Part shown: one piece after another, positions 9,310 to 17,763 of the stretch
How positions within the stretch are numbered: position 1 is the first letter of the stretch
Layout of the letters: the number at the start of each line of letters is the position of its first letter
Source of the DNA: Kaistia dalseonensis
GTDB lineage: Bacteria; Pseudomonadota; Alphaproteobacteria; Rhizobiales; Kaistiaceae
DNA: 64,000 nucleotides
NCBI RefSeq assembly: GCF_030814715.1
Contig: NZ_JAUSVO010000001.1
Span: 558,001 to 622,000 of the forward strand
Direction: 5' to 3'
Made by a program: the position numbers and the translations under genes
Notes under the pieces: model-generated
What the model was told of the DNA's origin: nothing
The model's input: the letters and a program-made list of their open reading frames with translations, nothing else
Databases searched by the model: none

Positions 9310-10023
9310 TCATGAGGCCGGCTTGCCGTAGCGGTTAAGCCCGCGCGCGCGGAGCCGGTCCAGATAGTCCTTGAGCATCTTGCCCTTTTCCGGCCTGAAG
9401 CGGTCTTCGAGGGTCTCGGCCGCATCGATGCGGTCGAGCCGGAACGTGCGGAAATCGACCCGCAATTCGCACCATGTCGTGACTGTCCAGGCATGGCCCC
9501 AGGCCTCGATGGCGAGCGGGCGGATCACGCGGCTCGAAACCTCGTCCTCGGCGAGCGTCCGATAGCCGATCCTGACCTTGCGGCCTTCCCGTATGGCGCG
9601 GCGAAATAGCCGCAAATGCTCGTTGCCGCTGGCGATCAGGCTCGGCGAATAGACATGGATCGCATCGCGCCAGAGATCGCCGCGCTTGCCATCCGGCAGG
9701 ACGGCGTCGATCTTGATCAGCGCCTCGCGGGCGGCGTCGGCGAGCTCGGGATCGGCCCAGGCCTCGACGAAGCGCGCCCCCAGCGCCAGTCCCTCCAGTT
9801 CGGCCTGCGTGAAGGCGAGGGGCGGGAGCAGCAGCGTGCCGCGCAGCACATAGCCGACGCCGCGCTCGCCTTCGATCGGTACGCCGCTCAGCACCAGCGC
9901 GTCGATGTCGCGATAGATCGTGCGGACGGAGACCTCCAGCCGCTCGGCAATCTCCTGCGCCGTCCGAAGCCGTCCGCCGCGCAGGAACTGCACGATGTCG
10001 AAGAGCCGGTCGGCGCGTCGCAC
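9310..10023 (-). CDS. YafY-type WYL-domain transcriptional regulator
   Basis: A 237-residue one-component regulator with an N-terminal DeoR-like winged helix (residues 1-60; AEEI-type turn AQEIAERLEVSVRTIYRDID at about 17-36) and a WYL domain from about 125 to 215, with the typical RPLAIEAWGHAWTVTTWCEL segment. Such proteins sense small ligands and usually repress nearby genes. The start is a GTG 6 bp after the stop of the small monooxygenase-like gene, so the two form one minus-strand operon. A palindrome with arms CAACTGACA/TGTCAGTTG upstream of that operon overlaps its promoter and is the probable autoregulatory operator. The ligand is unknown. Confidence 0.88.
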   Translation of the reverse strand: MRRADRLFDIVQFLRGGRLRTAQEIAERLEVSVRTIYRDIDALVLSGVPIEGERGVGYVLRGTLLLPPLAFTQAELEGLALGARFVEAWADPELADAAREALIKIDAVLPDGKRGDLWRDAIHVYSPSLIASGNEHLRLFRRAIREGRKVRIGYRTLAEDEVSSRVIRPLAIEAWGHAWTVTTWCELRVDFRTFRLDRIDAAETLEDRFRPEKGKMLKDYLDRLRARGLNRYGKPAS

Positions 10024-10029
10024 GGGCGC

Positions 10030-10344
10030 TCAGCCCGAACAGGCGACGGGATAGACGCCGCGCCGGAAGGACGGCTTGTCGATCAACGCGTAATAGGCGG
10101 CCGCGTCGGGCGTCTTCGGAATGCGGTCGGCCGCGCTGTCGGCTGACCGCCGGTCCAGCCAGTGGACGATCTCCGTCCAACTGCCATCGTCGGCCTTGGC
10201 GACGCTGCGCGCCAGGAACCCGCGCTGGGCTCGCATCGACCGCGTGGCGCGGGCGGCAGCCTGGACGAATTGCTTCTCTTCCGTTCCGCAAACGAGCGAA
10301 TAGGAACAGATTTCGAGAACGTTCTGGTTCACGGCCCAGTTCAT
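10030..10344 (-). CDS. Small ABM/ferredoxin-like-fold protein, function unknown
   Basis: A 104-residue soluble protein. Length and pattern (an N-terminal strand, a helix with a mid-protein GFLARSVAKADDGSWTEIVHW strand pair, then helix and strand) resemble the dimeric alpha-beta barrel of antibiotic-biosynthesis-monooxygenase and related stress proteins. I recognise no catalytic motif, so the fold is an inference. The ATG has a strong GAGGAGG ribosome site. It leads the operon with the YafY regulator, and is thus a likely target or partner of that regulator. Confidence 0.65.
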   Translation of the reverse strand: MNWAVNQNVLEICSYSLVCGTEEKQFVQAAARATRSMRAQRGFLARSVAKADDGSWTEIVHWLDRRSADSAADRIPKTPDAAAYYALIDKPSFRRGVYPVACSG

Positions 10345-10382
10345 GGCCCATCCTCCTCAGCGTGGTCGCGGAGCAGGGTATA

Positions 10383-10411
10383 AGGATAGGCAACTGACAG
10401 CGTGGTGTCAG
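10383..10411 (-). promoter_or_regulatory. Promoter of the YafY operon
   Basis: On the minus strand a CTGACA -35 box (10406-10411) and a TATCCT -10 box (10383-10388) are separated by exactly 17 bp and lie about 40 bp before the first gene. The -35 lies inside the palindromic operator. Confidence 0.55.
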
Positions 10412-10414
10412 TTG
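10391..10414. promoter_or_regulatory. Palindromic operator, probably bound by the YafY-type regulator
   Basis: A perfect inverted repeat: arms CAACTGACA (10391-10399) and TGTCAGTTG (10406-10414) around a 6 bp centre. It covers the -35 box and much of the spacer of the operon promoter, so protein bound here would block RNA polymerase. Assignment to the operon's own regulator is inferred from position. Confidence 0.65.
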
Positions 10415-10438
10415 TGTTTTCGATCCGTTCTCGTCGGA

Positions 10439-10861
10439 TCAGGCGCTCGGCTCGTCGAAATGGGACGGCAGCTCGGAATCGAAGCCCTTGGCGGCCGCAC
10501 GGCGCGAGCCGACCCAGATGTTGTGCTGGACCGGGAAGCGATCCGGCTCGTCGAGCGAGGCCAGCGTGACATCGACGCTGCCCGGGTCATCGATCGCGGT
10601 CATCATCAGCGGCGTGCCGCAATCGGCACAGAAATGACGGCGCCCGTTTGTCGATGATTCGTGGATCGTCGGCGTGCCGGCGGTCAGGTGGAACGCCTCC
10701 CTGTCGAAGGTCGCCCAGGTCAGGAACAACGCGCCGCCGGCGAGCTGGCACAAGCGGCAATGGCAATGCGTGACGATCCGCGGCGCCCCTTCGATCCGGT
10801 AGTGAATGCGGCCGCAGAGGCAGCCACCCGTGATGGGCGCCTTTGCATCATCGATGGTCAT
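10439..10861 (-). CDS. GFA-family zinc-binding protein
   Basis: A 140-residue protein of the GFA (glutathione-dependent formaldehyde-activating) fold. It shows the family cysteines: GGCLCG near residues 12-17, THCHCRLC near 31-38 and CADCG near 78-82, which bind zinc. Most members have no proven formaldehyde activity, so substrate should not be inferred. The ATG overlaps the xthA stop (ATGA junction), so it is co-translated with exonuclease III on the minus strand. Confidence 0.88.
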   Translation of the reverse strand: MTIDDAKAPITGGCLCGRIHYRIEGAPRIVTHCHCRLCQLAGGALFLTWATFDREAFHLTAGTPTIHESSTNGRRHFCADCGTPLMMTAIDDPGSVDVTLASLDEPDRFPVQHNIWVGSRRAAAKGFDSELPSHFDEPSA

Positions 10862-11640
10862 AGTGACAGTTCCACATGGACGGGGACATGGTCAGACGGC
10901 TTCTCCCAGCCGCGCACATGCTTGTCGACGCCGACGGTAACGAGGTGGTCGGTCGCCTGCGGCGAGAGCAGGAGATGATCGATGCGGATGCCGTTGTTCT
11001 TCTGGAAGGCGCCGGCCTGATAGTCCCAGAACGTGTAGAGATCGCTGGCGTCGGTCGTGGCGCGCAGGGCATCTGTGAGGCCGAGCGCCTCCAGCGCCCG
11101 CAGCGCCTTGCGGCTCTCAGGCTGATAGAGGGCGTCGTTGACCCACTGGCTGATATCCTTCGCGTCGCGCGGCTCGGGAATGACGTTGTAGTCGCCCGCC
11201 AGCACAAGCGGCTCCTCGAGCTTCAGCCTGTCGGCGGCCCAGCCTTGCAGGCGCCGCATCCAGGCGAGCTTGTAGGAGAACTTGTCGGTTCCGATCGGGT
11301 TGCCGTTCGGCAGATAGAGCGAGACGACGCGGAGCGCGCCGCTCGGTACGGAGAAGACGCCTTCGATGAAGCGGGCCTGTTCGTCGCCATCGTCGCCCGG
11401 CAGGCCACGATTGATCTCGTCGAAAGGCAGCTTGGAGAGTAGCGCCACGCCGTTGAAGCCCTTCTGGCCATGCGTGGCTACATTGTAGCCGAGGTCCTCG
11501 AAGGCGGACGTGGGGAAGCCCTCGTCGACCGTCTTGATCTCCTGCAGGCCGACAATGTCGGGCTGCGCCTCCCGGAGCCAGGCCAGCGCAGTGTCGATTC
11601 GGGCTCTGACCCCGTTGATGTTCCATGTCGCGATCTTCAT
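10858..11640 (-). CDS. xthA: Exodeoxyribonuclease III
   Basis: AP endonuclease and 3' exonuclease of base-excision repair. The 260-residue protein begins MKIATWNINGVRAR, with the metal-binding Glu in GLQEIKT near residue 34, the GDYNVIPEPRD motif near 148-158, and the catalytic SDHVPVHVE near the C-terminus. The ATG at 11640 is preferred over the GTG at 11649 because the family starts at MKIATWN. It is upstream of and coupled to the GFA gene. Together with the glycosylase at 121-768, the window encodes two steps of uracil repair, though the genes are far apart. Confidence 0.95.
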   Translation of the reverse strand: MKIATWNINGVRARIDTALAWLREAQPDIVGLQEIKTVDEGFPTSAFEDLGYNVATHGQKGFNGVALLSKLPFDEINRGLPGDDGDEQARFIEGVFSVPSGALRVVSLYLPNGNPIGTDKFSYKLAWMRRLQGWAADRLKLEEPLVLAGDYNVIPEPRDAKDISQWVNDALYQPESRKALRALEALGLTDALRATTDASDLYTFWDYQAGAFQKNNGIRIDHLLLSPQATDHLVTVGVDKHVRGWEKPSDHVPVHVELSL

Positions 11641-11773
11641 GGCCGGCACACTAGCCGATCCTGAGCGACTTGCCAGCTACACGCAGCGACATGGTCCCAT
11701 GCTATGGACTGAATATCCGATCTAGAATATACGCGGCTGGATCAGCGTCCGGCTGACATTGGGGAGGGTTCGA

Positions 11774-13231
11774 ATGGCCGATGTGACCGAAGGTCCGGTT
11801 GTGCTCACGGGCGGGGCGCGACGGCTCGCGACCATCGTCGTCCTGTTCGCCTTCTTCATGGACGTGCTCGATTCCACCATCGTCAATGTGGCGATCCCGT
11901 CGATCGAGCAGTCGATCGGTGCCGATCCGGCGGCGATCCAGTGGATCATCGCCGGCTATCTGCTCGCCTTCTCGCTCTTCCTGATCACGGGCGGGCGGCT
12001 CGGCGACATCTTCGGCTACAAGCGCATGTTCCTGGTCGGCATGGCTGGCTTCACGCTGGCGTCGACGCTCTGCGGCCTGTCGTCCGGGTCGTTCATGCTG
12101 ATCCTCGCGCGCCTGTTCCAGGGCGCCATGGCGGCCGTGATGGTGCCGCAGATCATGTCGACGATCCAGATTCTCTACCCCCATCCGCTCGAACGGCAGG
12201 GTGTCTCGGCCTTCTATGGCGCGCTTGCCGGCGTCGCGGCCGTGCTCGGCCCGGTGCTGGGCGCGTTCCTGATCGCCGGCGATGCGTTCGGTCTCGGCTG
12301 GCGCTCCATCTTCATGGTGAACCTGCCGGTTGGCATTGTCGCCTTTATCATGGCGGCTATCGTCCTGCCCGACACCAAATCGCCGCATCCGCTGAATGTC
12401 GACGTCTTCGGCATCCTGCTGACCATCGTGGCGCTCTTCATGCTGGTCTATCCGCTGATCGAAGGCCGCGAACTCGGCTGGCCAGCCTGGTCGATCGCGT
12501 CCATGCTGCTCTCGCTGCCGATCCTCATCTTCTTCGCTTGGACGCAGGTCGTGAAGGAGCGCGTCGGCGCTTCGCCACTCGTGGTCCCGTCCCTGTTCGG
12601 CCGGCGATCCTTCCTGGTCGGCGTCCTGCTCGCCGCCGTGTTCTTTGCGGTGCTCGCCGGCTATTTCCTGGTGCTGTCCGTCTTCATGCAGATCGGAGCC
12701 GGTTTTTCCGTCCTGGAGGCTGGTCTCACCGGCATTCCATTTTCGATCGCCGTTGCGATTACCTCGGGCATTTCGGGGCCGATGCTCGTGCCGCGCTTCG
12801 GGCGAAACGTGCTGACGACCGGCGCGCTCGGCATGGCAGTCGGAATCGGGCTGCTCTGGATCGTGGTCCACATGGTCGGCGCTGGCATCACGCCCGCGCT
12901 GATCATTCCGCCGCTGATCGTCGCCGGTATGGGCATGGGCGCCGTGGTGTCGCCGATCTTCGCCTTCGTGCTCTCCGATGTGCCGCTGCGCGACGCGGGC
13001 TCAGCATCGGGCCTCGTCAGCGCCATCCAGCAGGTTGCCGGCGCGATCGGTGTGGCGCTGGTCGGCCTGGTGTTCTTCTCGCAGATCAGGCTCGGCTCGC
13101 CGGTCGATACGGCCGGTTATGTCGTCGGCTTCCAGCATGCCGCGATTGCGGAGATCGGTGCGCTGCTCGTCGTGGCGGCGCTGACCCGCTTCCTGCCGCG
13201 CTTTCCGCGAACCGAGCGCATCGAAGCCTAG
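11774..13231 (+). CDS. DHA2-family MFS drug/solute exporter
   Basis: A 485-residue transporter of the EmrB/QacA (14-helix, DHA2) group. After a short polar N-terminus the first helix is followed by LDSTIVNVAIPSI (motif D1, about residues 32-44), and motif A (GGRLGDIFGYKRMF) lies near 74-87. The rest is almost continuous hydrophobic helices, consistent with proton-driven export at the inner membrane. A GGGGAGGG ribosome site precedes the ATG; the frame is open from a TTG at 11759. A PadR repressor begins 14 bp downstream on the same strand, a standard regulator-exporter arrangement. The substrate is not visible. Confidence 0.9.
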   Translation: MADVTEGPVVLTGGARRLATIVVLFAFFMDVLDSTIVNVAIPSIEQSIGADPAAIQWIIAGYLLAFSLFLITGGRLGDIFGYKRMFLVGMAGFTLASTLCGLSSGSFMLILARLFQGAMAAVMVPQIMSTIQILYPHPLERQGVSAFYGALAGVAAVLGPVLGAFLIAGDAFGLGWRSIFMVNLPVGIVAFIMAAIVLPDTKSPHPLNVDVFGILLTIVALFMLVYPLIEGRELGWPAWSIASMLLSLPILIFFAWTQVVKERVGASPLVVPSLFGRRSFLVGVLLAAVFFAVLAGYFLVLSVFMQIGAGFSVLEAGLTGIPFSIAVAITSGISGPMLVPRFGRNVLTTGALGMAVGIGLLWIVVHMVGAGITPALIIPPLIVAGMGMGAVVSPIFAFVLSDVPLRDAGSASGLVSAIQQVAGAIGVALVGLVFFSQIRLGSPVDTAGYVVGFQHAAIAEIGALLVVAALTRFLPRFPRTERIEA

Positions 13232-13245
13232 GCGGGAGATCGGGC

Positions 13246-13872
13246 ATGAGCCGCAAGCTTTCCAATCCGCTCGCCTTGGCCGTCCTGGCCATATTGAGCG
13301 AAAAGCCAAGCCATCCCTATGACATCGCCGCCACACTGCGGCAGCGGCAGAAGGATGACAGCATCAAGCTCAATTATGGCTCGCTCTACGCGATCGTCGA
13401 ATCGCTGGTGCGCCATCGCTGGATCGAGCCGCACGAAAAGGAGAAGTCCGGCAATCGCCCGGAGCGCACGGTCTATGGCCTCACGGAAGCCGGTGCGCAC
13501 GAGCTTTCCGACTGGATGGGTGAGCTGATATCGCGCCCCGCCAAGGAGTTCACGCAGTTCGAGGCCGGCCTGTCGCTGATCGGCGTGCTCATCCCCGAGG
13601 AGGCGGTGGAACTGCTGAAGGAGCGTTGCCGGCTCCTGGAGATCGAGCTCAACAAAGCGGGCGCCGTCCGCAGCTATGCCCAGGGCGAGAAGCTGCCGAA
13701 GCTCTTCATGATCGAGTTCGAATATCGCAACATGCTCCACGCGGCCGAACTCGCCTGGGTGCGCGAACTGATCGAGGATATCGAGGCGGGAAGCCTCGAC
13801 GGGCTCGATCTCTGGCGCAACTGGCACAAGGCCGGGCTGAGCGAAAAGGAATGGCCCGGCTCGAGCCAGTAG
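13246..13872 (+). CDS. PadR-family transcriptional regulator
   Basis: A 208-residue regulator. Residues 1-75 form the PadR winged helix (LALAVLAILSEKPSHPYDIA, then a recognition helix before LNYGSLYAIVESL and the wing NRPERTVYGLTEAG). The rest is the helical Vir-like C-terminal dimerisation domain. Such proteins commonly repress adjacent efflux genes until a phenolic or drug ligand binds. It sits 14 bp behind the exporter gene and is probably co-transcribed, giving autoregulation. Start ATG is preceded by GGCGGGAGA. A larger frame is open far upstream, but that is the shadow of the exporter gene. Confidence 0.88.
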   Translation: MSRKLSNPLALAVLAILSEKPSHPYDIAATLRQRQKDDSIKLNYGSLYAIVESLVRHRWIEPHEKEKSGNRPERTVYGLTEAGAHELSDWMGELISRPAKEFTQFEAGLSLIGVLIPEEAVELLKERCRLLEIELNKAGAVRSYAQGEKLPKLFMIEFEYRNMLHAAELAWVRELIEDIEAGSLDGLDLWRNWHKAGLSEKEWPGSSQ

Positions 13873-14011
13873 CGACGGGCGCTGCTACCGGGGATTGATG
13901 AACGGCCGCTGTCGTCATCGTGAAGACGGGCACCTCTTGGGGGCTCGACATGGCGCACCGGTAGCTCCTAGGCTCCGCCGCGTCATCGCAAACCATATGC
14001 GGGAGAAAGAA

Positions 14012-14437
14012 ATGCCGGTCAGGACTTCGGAAGCGAATTGGAAGGGCGATCTCAAGCACGGCCAGGGGACTGTTCACCTCGGCAGCGGCGCCTGGGAAGG
14101 ACAGTATAATTTCTCGTCCCGCTTCGAGAGCGGCAAGGGCTCCAACCCCGAGGAATTGCTGGCGGCTGCCCATGCCGGCTGCTTCTCCATGGCGCTCTCG
14201 GCCGGTCTGAGCGGGGCCGGGTTCACGGTTGAATCCATCCATACGGCGGCCAAGGTCAAGGTCGAGCTGGTCGGCGCCGGTTTCGAGATCACCGGCATCG
14301 AGCTGATCACCGAAGCCAATATTCCGGGCATCGACAAGGAAACGTTCGACAAGATCGCCGCCGCCACCAAAGAAGGCTGCCCGGTCTCCAAGGCGTTGAA
14401 GGCCGTTCCGATCCGTCTCGACGCCAAGCTGGTCTGA
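14012..14437 (+). CDS. OsmC/Ohr-family peroxidase
   Basis: A 141-residue thiol peroxidase that reduces organic hydroperoxides. The two redox cysteines are in AAHAGCFSMAL (Cys57) and KEGCPVSKAL (Cys123), spaced as in OsmC, and the N-terminal arginine-bearing strand is present. The ATG at 14012 is preceded by GGGAGAAAG. The frame runs upstream to 13895 but without family similarity. It lies alone between the PadR gene and amn; the 139 bp gap before it probably holds its promoter. Confidence 0.9.
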   Translation: MPVRTSEANWKGDLKHGQGTVHLGSGAWEGQYNFSSRFESGKGSNPEELLAAAHAGCFSMALSAGLSGAGFTVESIHTAAKVKVELVGAGFEITGIELITEANIPGIDKETFDKIAAATKEGCPVSKALKAVPIRLDAKLV

Positions 14438-14528
14438 GCCGGCGTCCGATCTTCTCGTCCGCCGGCCGTGGCGCGCTTGACCGCACGCCCCGACTGGCGG
14501 ACAGTCGCGCCCCAAAATGGGGAGCTTC

Positions 14529-16016
14529 ATGAACCAAGAGCCTGCGCCCTTCGATCTTCCGGCGCCGATCGCGGCGGAATCCTTCACCGATCCGGAACTG
14601 GCCGTCCAGCGCCTGATCGATATCTACGACGCGCACACGGCGCATCTGCGGGCCCGCTTCATGGCGCTCCTGAAGGGCCATGTTCCCGCCGGCCGCGTGC
14701 GGGCGACCTATCCGGAGATCGGGATCAGCACGTCGAGCTACGCGCAGATCGATTCCCGGCTCGCCTATGGCCATGTATCGGGGCCCGGCACCTACGCCAC
14801 GACCATCACGCAGCCGAAGCTCTTCCGCAGCTATCTGATCGACCAGATCAGGCTGCTGGTGCGCAATCACGGTGTTCCCGTCATCGTCGGGCCGTCGCAG
14901 ATGCCGATCCCGCTGCATTTCGCCTTTCCCGATGGCGTCCATGTCGAATCGGAGCTGGCAGCGCGGCTCGAACGGCCGCTGCGCGATATTTTTGACGTGC
15001 CGGATCTGGCGGTGACCGACGACGCGATCGTCAACGGCACCTATGTTCCCGCGCCGGGCGCGCCACTGCCGCTCGCGCCCTTCACCGCGCCGCGCGTCGA
15101 TTATTCGCTCCACCGCCTGTCGCACTACACGGCGACCCATGCCGAGCATTTCCAGAACTTCGTGCTCTTCACCAACTACCAGTTCTACATCGATGAATTC
15201 TGCGCCCGGGCGCGCAAGCTGATGGCCGAGGGCGACAGCGGCTATTCAGCCTTTGTCGAGCCGGGCAACCTGGTGACGCCGTCCGGCTCGCCCGAGCCGG
15301 TCTCTGGCCGCGCGCCGCCGCGCCTGCCGCAAATGCCAGCCTATCATCTGAAGTTCGGCAATTCGGCCGGCATCACCATGGTGAACATCGGCGTCGGCCC
15401 CTCCAACGCCAAGACCATCACCGATCACATCGCCGTCCTGCGTCCGCATGCCTGGCTGATGCTCGGCCATTGCGCGGGCCTCAGGAACAGCCAGGCGCTC
15501 GGCGATTATGTGCTGGCGCATGGCTATGTCCGCGAGGATCACGTGCTCGATGCCGACCTGCCGAGCTGGATCCCGATCCCGCCGCTCGCCGAGGTGCAGA
15601 TCGCGCTGGAAGATGCGGTTGAGGAAGTCACGGGCCTCAAGGATTACGAGCTGAAGCGGATCATGCGCACGGGCACCGTGGCGACGATCGACAACCGCAA
15701 TTGGGAGTTGCGCGACCATCGCGAGCCGGTGCAGCGCTTCTCACAGTCGCGTGCCGTCGCGCTCGACATGGAATCAGCCACGATCGCCGCCAATGGTTTC
15801 CGCTTCCGCGTTCCCTATGGCACGCTGCTCTGCGTCTCGGACAAACCGCTGCATGGCGAACTGAAGCTGCCCGGCATGGCGTCCGATTTCTACCGCAAGC
15901 AGGTCGGCCAGCATCTGGAGATCGGCATCCGCGCGCTGGAAAAGCTGCGCGAAATGGCGCCGGAGAGGCTCCATTCCCGCAAGCTCCGCAGCTTCACGGA
16001 GACGGCGTTCCAGTAG
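14529..16016 (+). CDS. amn: AMP nucleosidase
   Basis: Hydrolyses AMP to adenine and ribose 5-phosphate, controlling adenylate levels. The 495-residue protein is full length for the family, with an N-terminal AMP nucleosidase domain (to about 180) and a C-terminal nucleoside-phosphorylase-like domain. The latter includes the segment NIGVGPSNAKTITDHIAVLRP split across about 290-312, GHCAGLRNSQ near 325, and the late ALDMESATIAANGFRFR region near 415-431 carrying the catalytic acid. The ATG at 14529 has a GGGGAG site; an in-frame ATG at 14517 is possible but lacks one. A strong hairpin at 16020-16062 ends the gene. Confidence 0.94.
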   Translation: MNQEPAPFDLPAPIAAESFTDPELAVQRLIDIYDAHTAHLRARFMALLKGHVPAGRVRATYPEIGISTSSYAQIDSRLAYGHVSGPGTYATTITQPKLFRSYLIDQIRLLVRNHGVPVIVGPSQMPIPLHFAFPDGVHVESELAARLERPLRDIFDVPDLAVTDDAIVNGTYVPAPGAPLPLAPFTAPRVDYSLHRLSHYTATHAEHFQNFVLFTNYQFYIDEFCARARKLMAEGDSGYSAFVEPGNLVTPSGSPEPVSGRAPPRLPQMPAYHLKFGNSAGITMVNIGVGPSNAKTITDHIAVLRPHAWLMLGHCAGLRNSQALGDYVLAHGYVREDHVLDADLPSWIPIPPLAEVQIALEDAVEEVTGLKDYELKRIMRTGTVATIDNRNWELRDHREPVQRFSQSRAVALDMESATIAANGFRFRVPYGTLLCVSDKPLHGELKLPGMASDFYRKQVGQHLEIGIRALEKLREMAPERLHSRKLRSFTETAFQ

Positions 16017-16019
16017 AAG

Positions 16020-16062
16020 AACGGCACAGCCGGGCGACTTCGCGCCTCCCGGCTGTGCCGTT
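16020..16062. terminator. Shared stem-loop between convergent amn and erpA
   Basis: Perfect 15 bp inverted repeat: AACGGCACAGCCGGG (16020-16034), a 13 nt loop, and CCCGGCTGTGCCGTT (16048-16062). It fills the 47 bp gap between the amn stop and the erpA stop on the opposite strand. There is no long T-run on either side, so it may work as a bidirectional stabiliser or terminator. Confidence 0.75.
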
Positions 16063-16063
16063 A

Positions 16064-16402
16064 CTAGATCGCGAAGCTCGTGCCGCAGCCGCAGGACGCG
16101 GTGGCGTGGGGGTTCTTGATCTGGAAGGACTGGCCCATCAGGTCGTCGACGAAATCGATCTCCGAGCCGTCCATATAGGGCAGCGAGATCTGGTCGATGA
16201 GGACGGTCGCGCCGTTCTTCTCGATGACGAGATCGTCCGGCGCGCGCGTCGCGTCGAGGTCGAACTCATATTGGAAGCCGGAACAGCCGCCGCCCGAGAC
16301 GCTGATTCGCAGCGCCGTTCCTTCCGCTTCCTTCGAAAGGATGCGGGAAATCCGCTTTGCGGCATTGTCGGAAAGCGTGATGTCGAGCAATTCAGTGGTC
16401 AT
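16064..16402 (-). CDS. erpA: Iron-sulfur insertion protein, A-type carrier (HesB/IscA/ErpA)
   Basis: Delivers Fe-S clusters to client proteins such as those of isoprenoid synthesis and respiration. The 112-residue protein carries the three invariant cysteines: Cys40 in SGGGCSGFQY and Cys104/Cys106 in SCGCGTSF. The ATG at 16402 (MTTELLDITL) is chosen; the open frame continues to 16435 with no family similarity. It is divergent from dgt, a common alphaproteobacterial arrangement. The choice of erpA over iscA follows convention for this locus and is not proven by sequence. Confidence 0.88.
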   Translation of the reverse strand: MTTELLDITLSDNAAKRISRILSKEAEGTALRISVSGGGCSGFQYEFDLDATRAPDDLVIEKNGATVLIDQISLPYMDGSEIDFVDDLMGQSFQIKNPHATASCGCGTSFAI

Positions 16403-16446
16403 GGTGGCGTCCGAATGATCGGCTATTTCTAGCATTGCTGTAGCTG

Positions 16447-16475
16447 ATAGTTAGGAATGCGGCCGCCAGTGTCAA
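16447..16475 (-). promoter_or_regulatory. Candidate promoter of erpA
   Basis: Reading the minus strand, a consensus TTGACA -35 (16470-16475) is followed after 17 bp by AACTAT (16447-16452), 45 bp before the erpA ATG, in the 98 bp gap shared with dgt. Confidence 0.45.
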
Positions 16476-16500
16476 TCGGCGGCAACAGGGAAGGGGCGAC

Positions 16501-17718
16501 ATGGAGGGCTTGATCGGTTTCGGACGCGATGTCCGCGCGCCCTTTGCCTGCGATCCCGCCGCAAGCCGCGGCCGGCTCTACCCCGAGCCGGCGAGTCCGA
16601 CCCGCACGCCGTTTCAGCGCGATCGTGATCGCATCATTCACTCGACCGCCTTCCGCCGGCTGAAGGACAAGACCCAGGTCTTCCTGTTCGATGAGGGCGA
16701 TCATTATCGCACCCGGCTCACCCACACGATCGAGGTCGCGCAGATCGCGCGTGCCCTGGCGCGGGCGTTGCGTCTCGACGAGGATCTGGCGGAGGCGATC
16801 GCACTTTCCCACGATCTCGGCCACACGCCCTTCGGCCATGCTGGCGAGCGCGCCCTCGACGCCTTGATGCGCCATTATGGTGGCTTCGACCACAATGCGC
16901 AGAGCCTGCGCGTCGTGACCCGGCTCGAACGGCGCTATCCCGATTTCGACGGTCTCAATTTGAGCTGGGAGACGCTGGAAGGCCTGGTGAAGCACAACGG
17001 CCCGCTGATTGACCCTGACGGCAACGGTATCGGCACCTATGCCGGCAAGGTCCTGCCGGCAGCCATCCTGGCCTATGCCGACATTCAGGACCTGCAGCTT
17101 TCGACCTTCGCTTCCGCCGAGGCGCAGGCGGCGGCGATCGCCGACGACATCGCCTATAATGCGCATGACATTGATGACGGGCTGAGGGCCGGACTTCTGA
17201 CCATAGAGGGGCTCCGCTCCGTTACCTATCTCCGCCCCATGATCGAGGCGATCGAAGCGGCCCATCCGGCGCTGGAGAAGCCGCGTCTCGTCAATGAGGT
17301 CGTCCGGAGGCTGATCACGCGGCTGATCGAGGACGCGATCGGCGAGGCGCTGCTGAGGCTGGGCGAAACGAAGCCCGCCTCCGCCGATGATGTTCGCGCG
17401 GCTGGCCGGGCGATGATCGCCTTTTCGGAAGAAGCTGCCGAGGGCGAGCGCGCGATCAAGGCTCATCTCTGGCGCCACGTCTATCGCCATCCCCGCGTGA
17501 TGACCGTGATGACGGCGGCCGAGGGCGTGGTCGAGCGGCTTTTCGAACGCTATTGGTCCGATCCGCAGGCCTTGCCGGAGGAGTGGCGCAAGGGGCTCGA
17601 TCCGGCCGATAACAGCCGCCGTGCGCGGCGCATTGCCGATTTTCTGGCGGGCATGACGGATCGCTATGCGTTACGCGAGCATCAGCGTTTGTTTGACGCT
17701 ATGCCGGATTTGGGCTAG
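16501..17718 (+). CDS. dgt: dGTP triphosphohydrolase-like protein
   Basis: HD-domain dNTP triphosphohydrolase that converts dGTP (and often other dNTPs) to nucleoside and tripolyphosphate. The 405-residue protein keeps the metal ligands: the first His in [15 protein letters not shown] near residue 75-80, and [17 protein letters not shown] near 100-116. The late [13 protein letters not shown] segment near 217-229 carries a further Asp. The length matches the dGTPase-like type 2 subfamily rather than E. coli Dgt (about 505). It begins at the ATG after AAGGGGCGAC. argS follows 45 bp later, driven at least partly by a promoter inside the dgt end. Confidence 0.92.
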   Translation: MEGLIGFGRDVRAPFACDPAASRGRLYPEPASPTRTPFQRDRDRIIHSTAFRRLKDKTQVFLFDEGDHYRTRLTHTIEVAQIARALARALRLDEDLAEAIALSHDLGHTPFGHAGERALDALMRHYGGFDHNAQSLRVVTRLERRYPDFDGLNLSWETLEGLVKHNGPLIDPDGNGIGTYAGKVLPAAILAYADIQDLQLSTFASAEAQAAAIADDIAYNAHDIDDGLRAGLLTIEGLRSVTYLRPMIEAIEAAHPALEKPRLVNEVVRRLITRLIEDAIGEALLRLGETKPASADDVRAAGRAMIAFSEEAAEGERAIKAHLWRHVYRHPRVMTVMTAAEGVVERLFERYWSDPQALPEEWRKGLDPADNSRRARRIADFLAGMTDRYALREHQRLFDAMPDLG

Positions 17719-17721
17719 GCG
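17693..17721 (+). promoter_or_regulatory. Candidate promoter of argS
   Basis: TTGACG (17693-17698), a 17 bp spacer and TAGGCG (17716-17721), overlapping the last codons and stop of dgt, 42 bp before the argS ATG. The -35 is strong; the -10 is of a weak alphaproteobacterial type. Confidence 0.4.
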
Positions 17722-17763
17722 CCCACATCCATTTCTATCTGGCCCGAAGGGCAGCGTCCGATC

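Noticed and set aside
11941-13245. Apparent N-terminal fusion of over 400 residues to the PadR regulator
   Set aside because: This part of the frame is the out-of-frame shadow of the exporter gene; the PadR domain starts cleanly at the ATG at 13246 with its own ribosome site.
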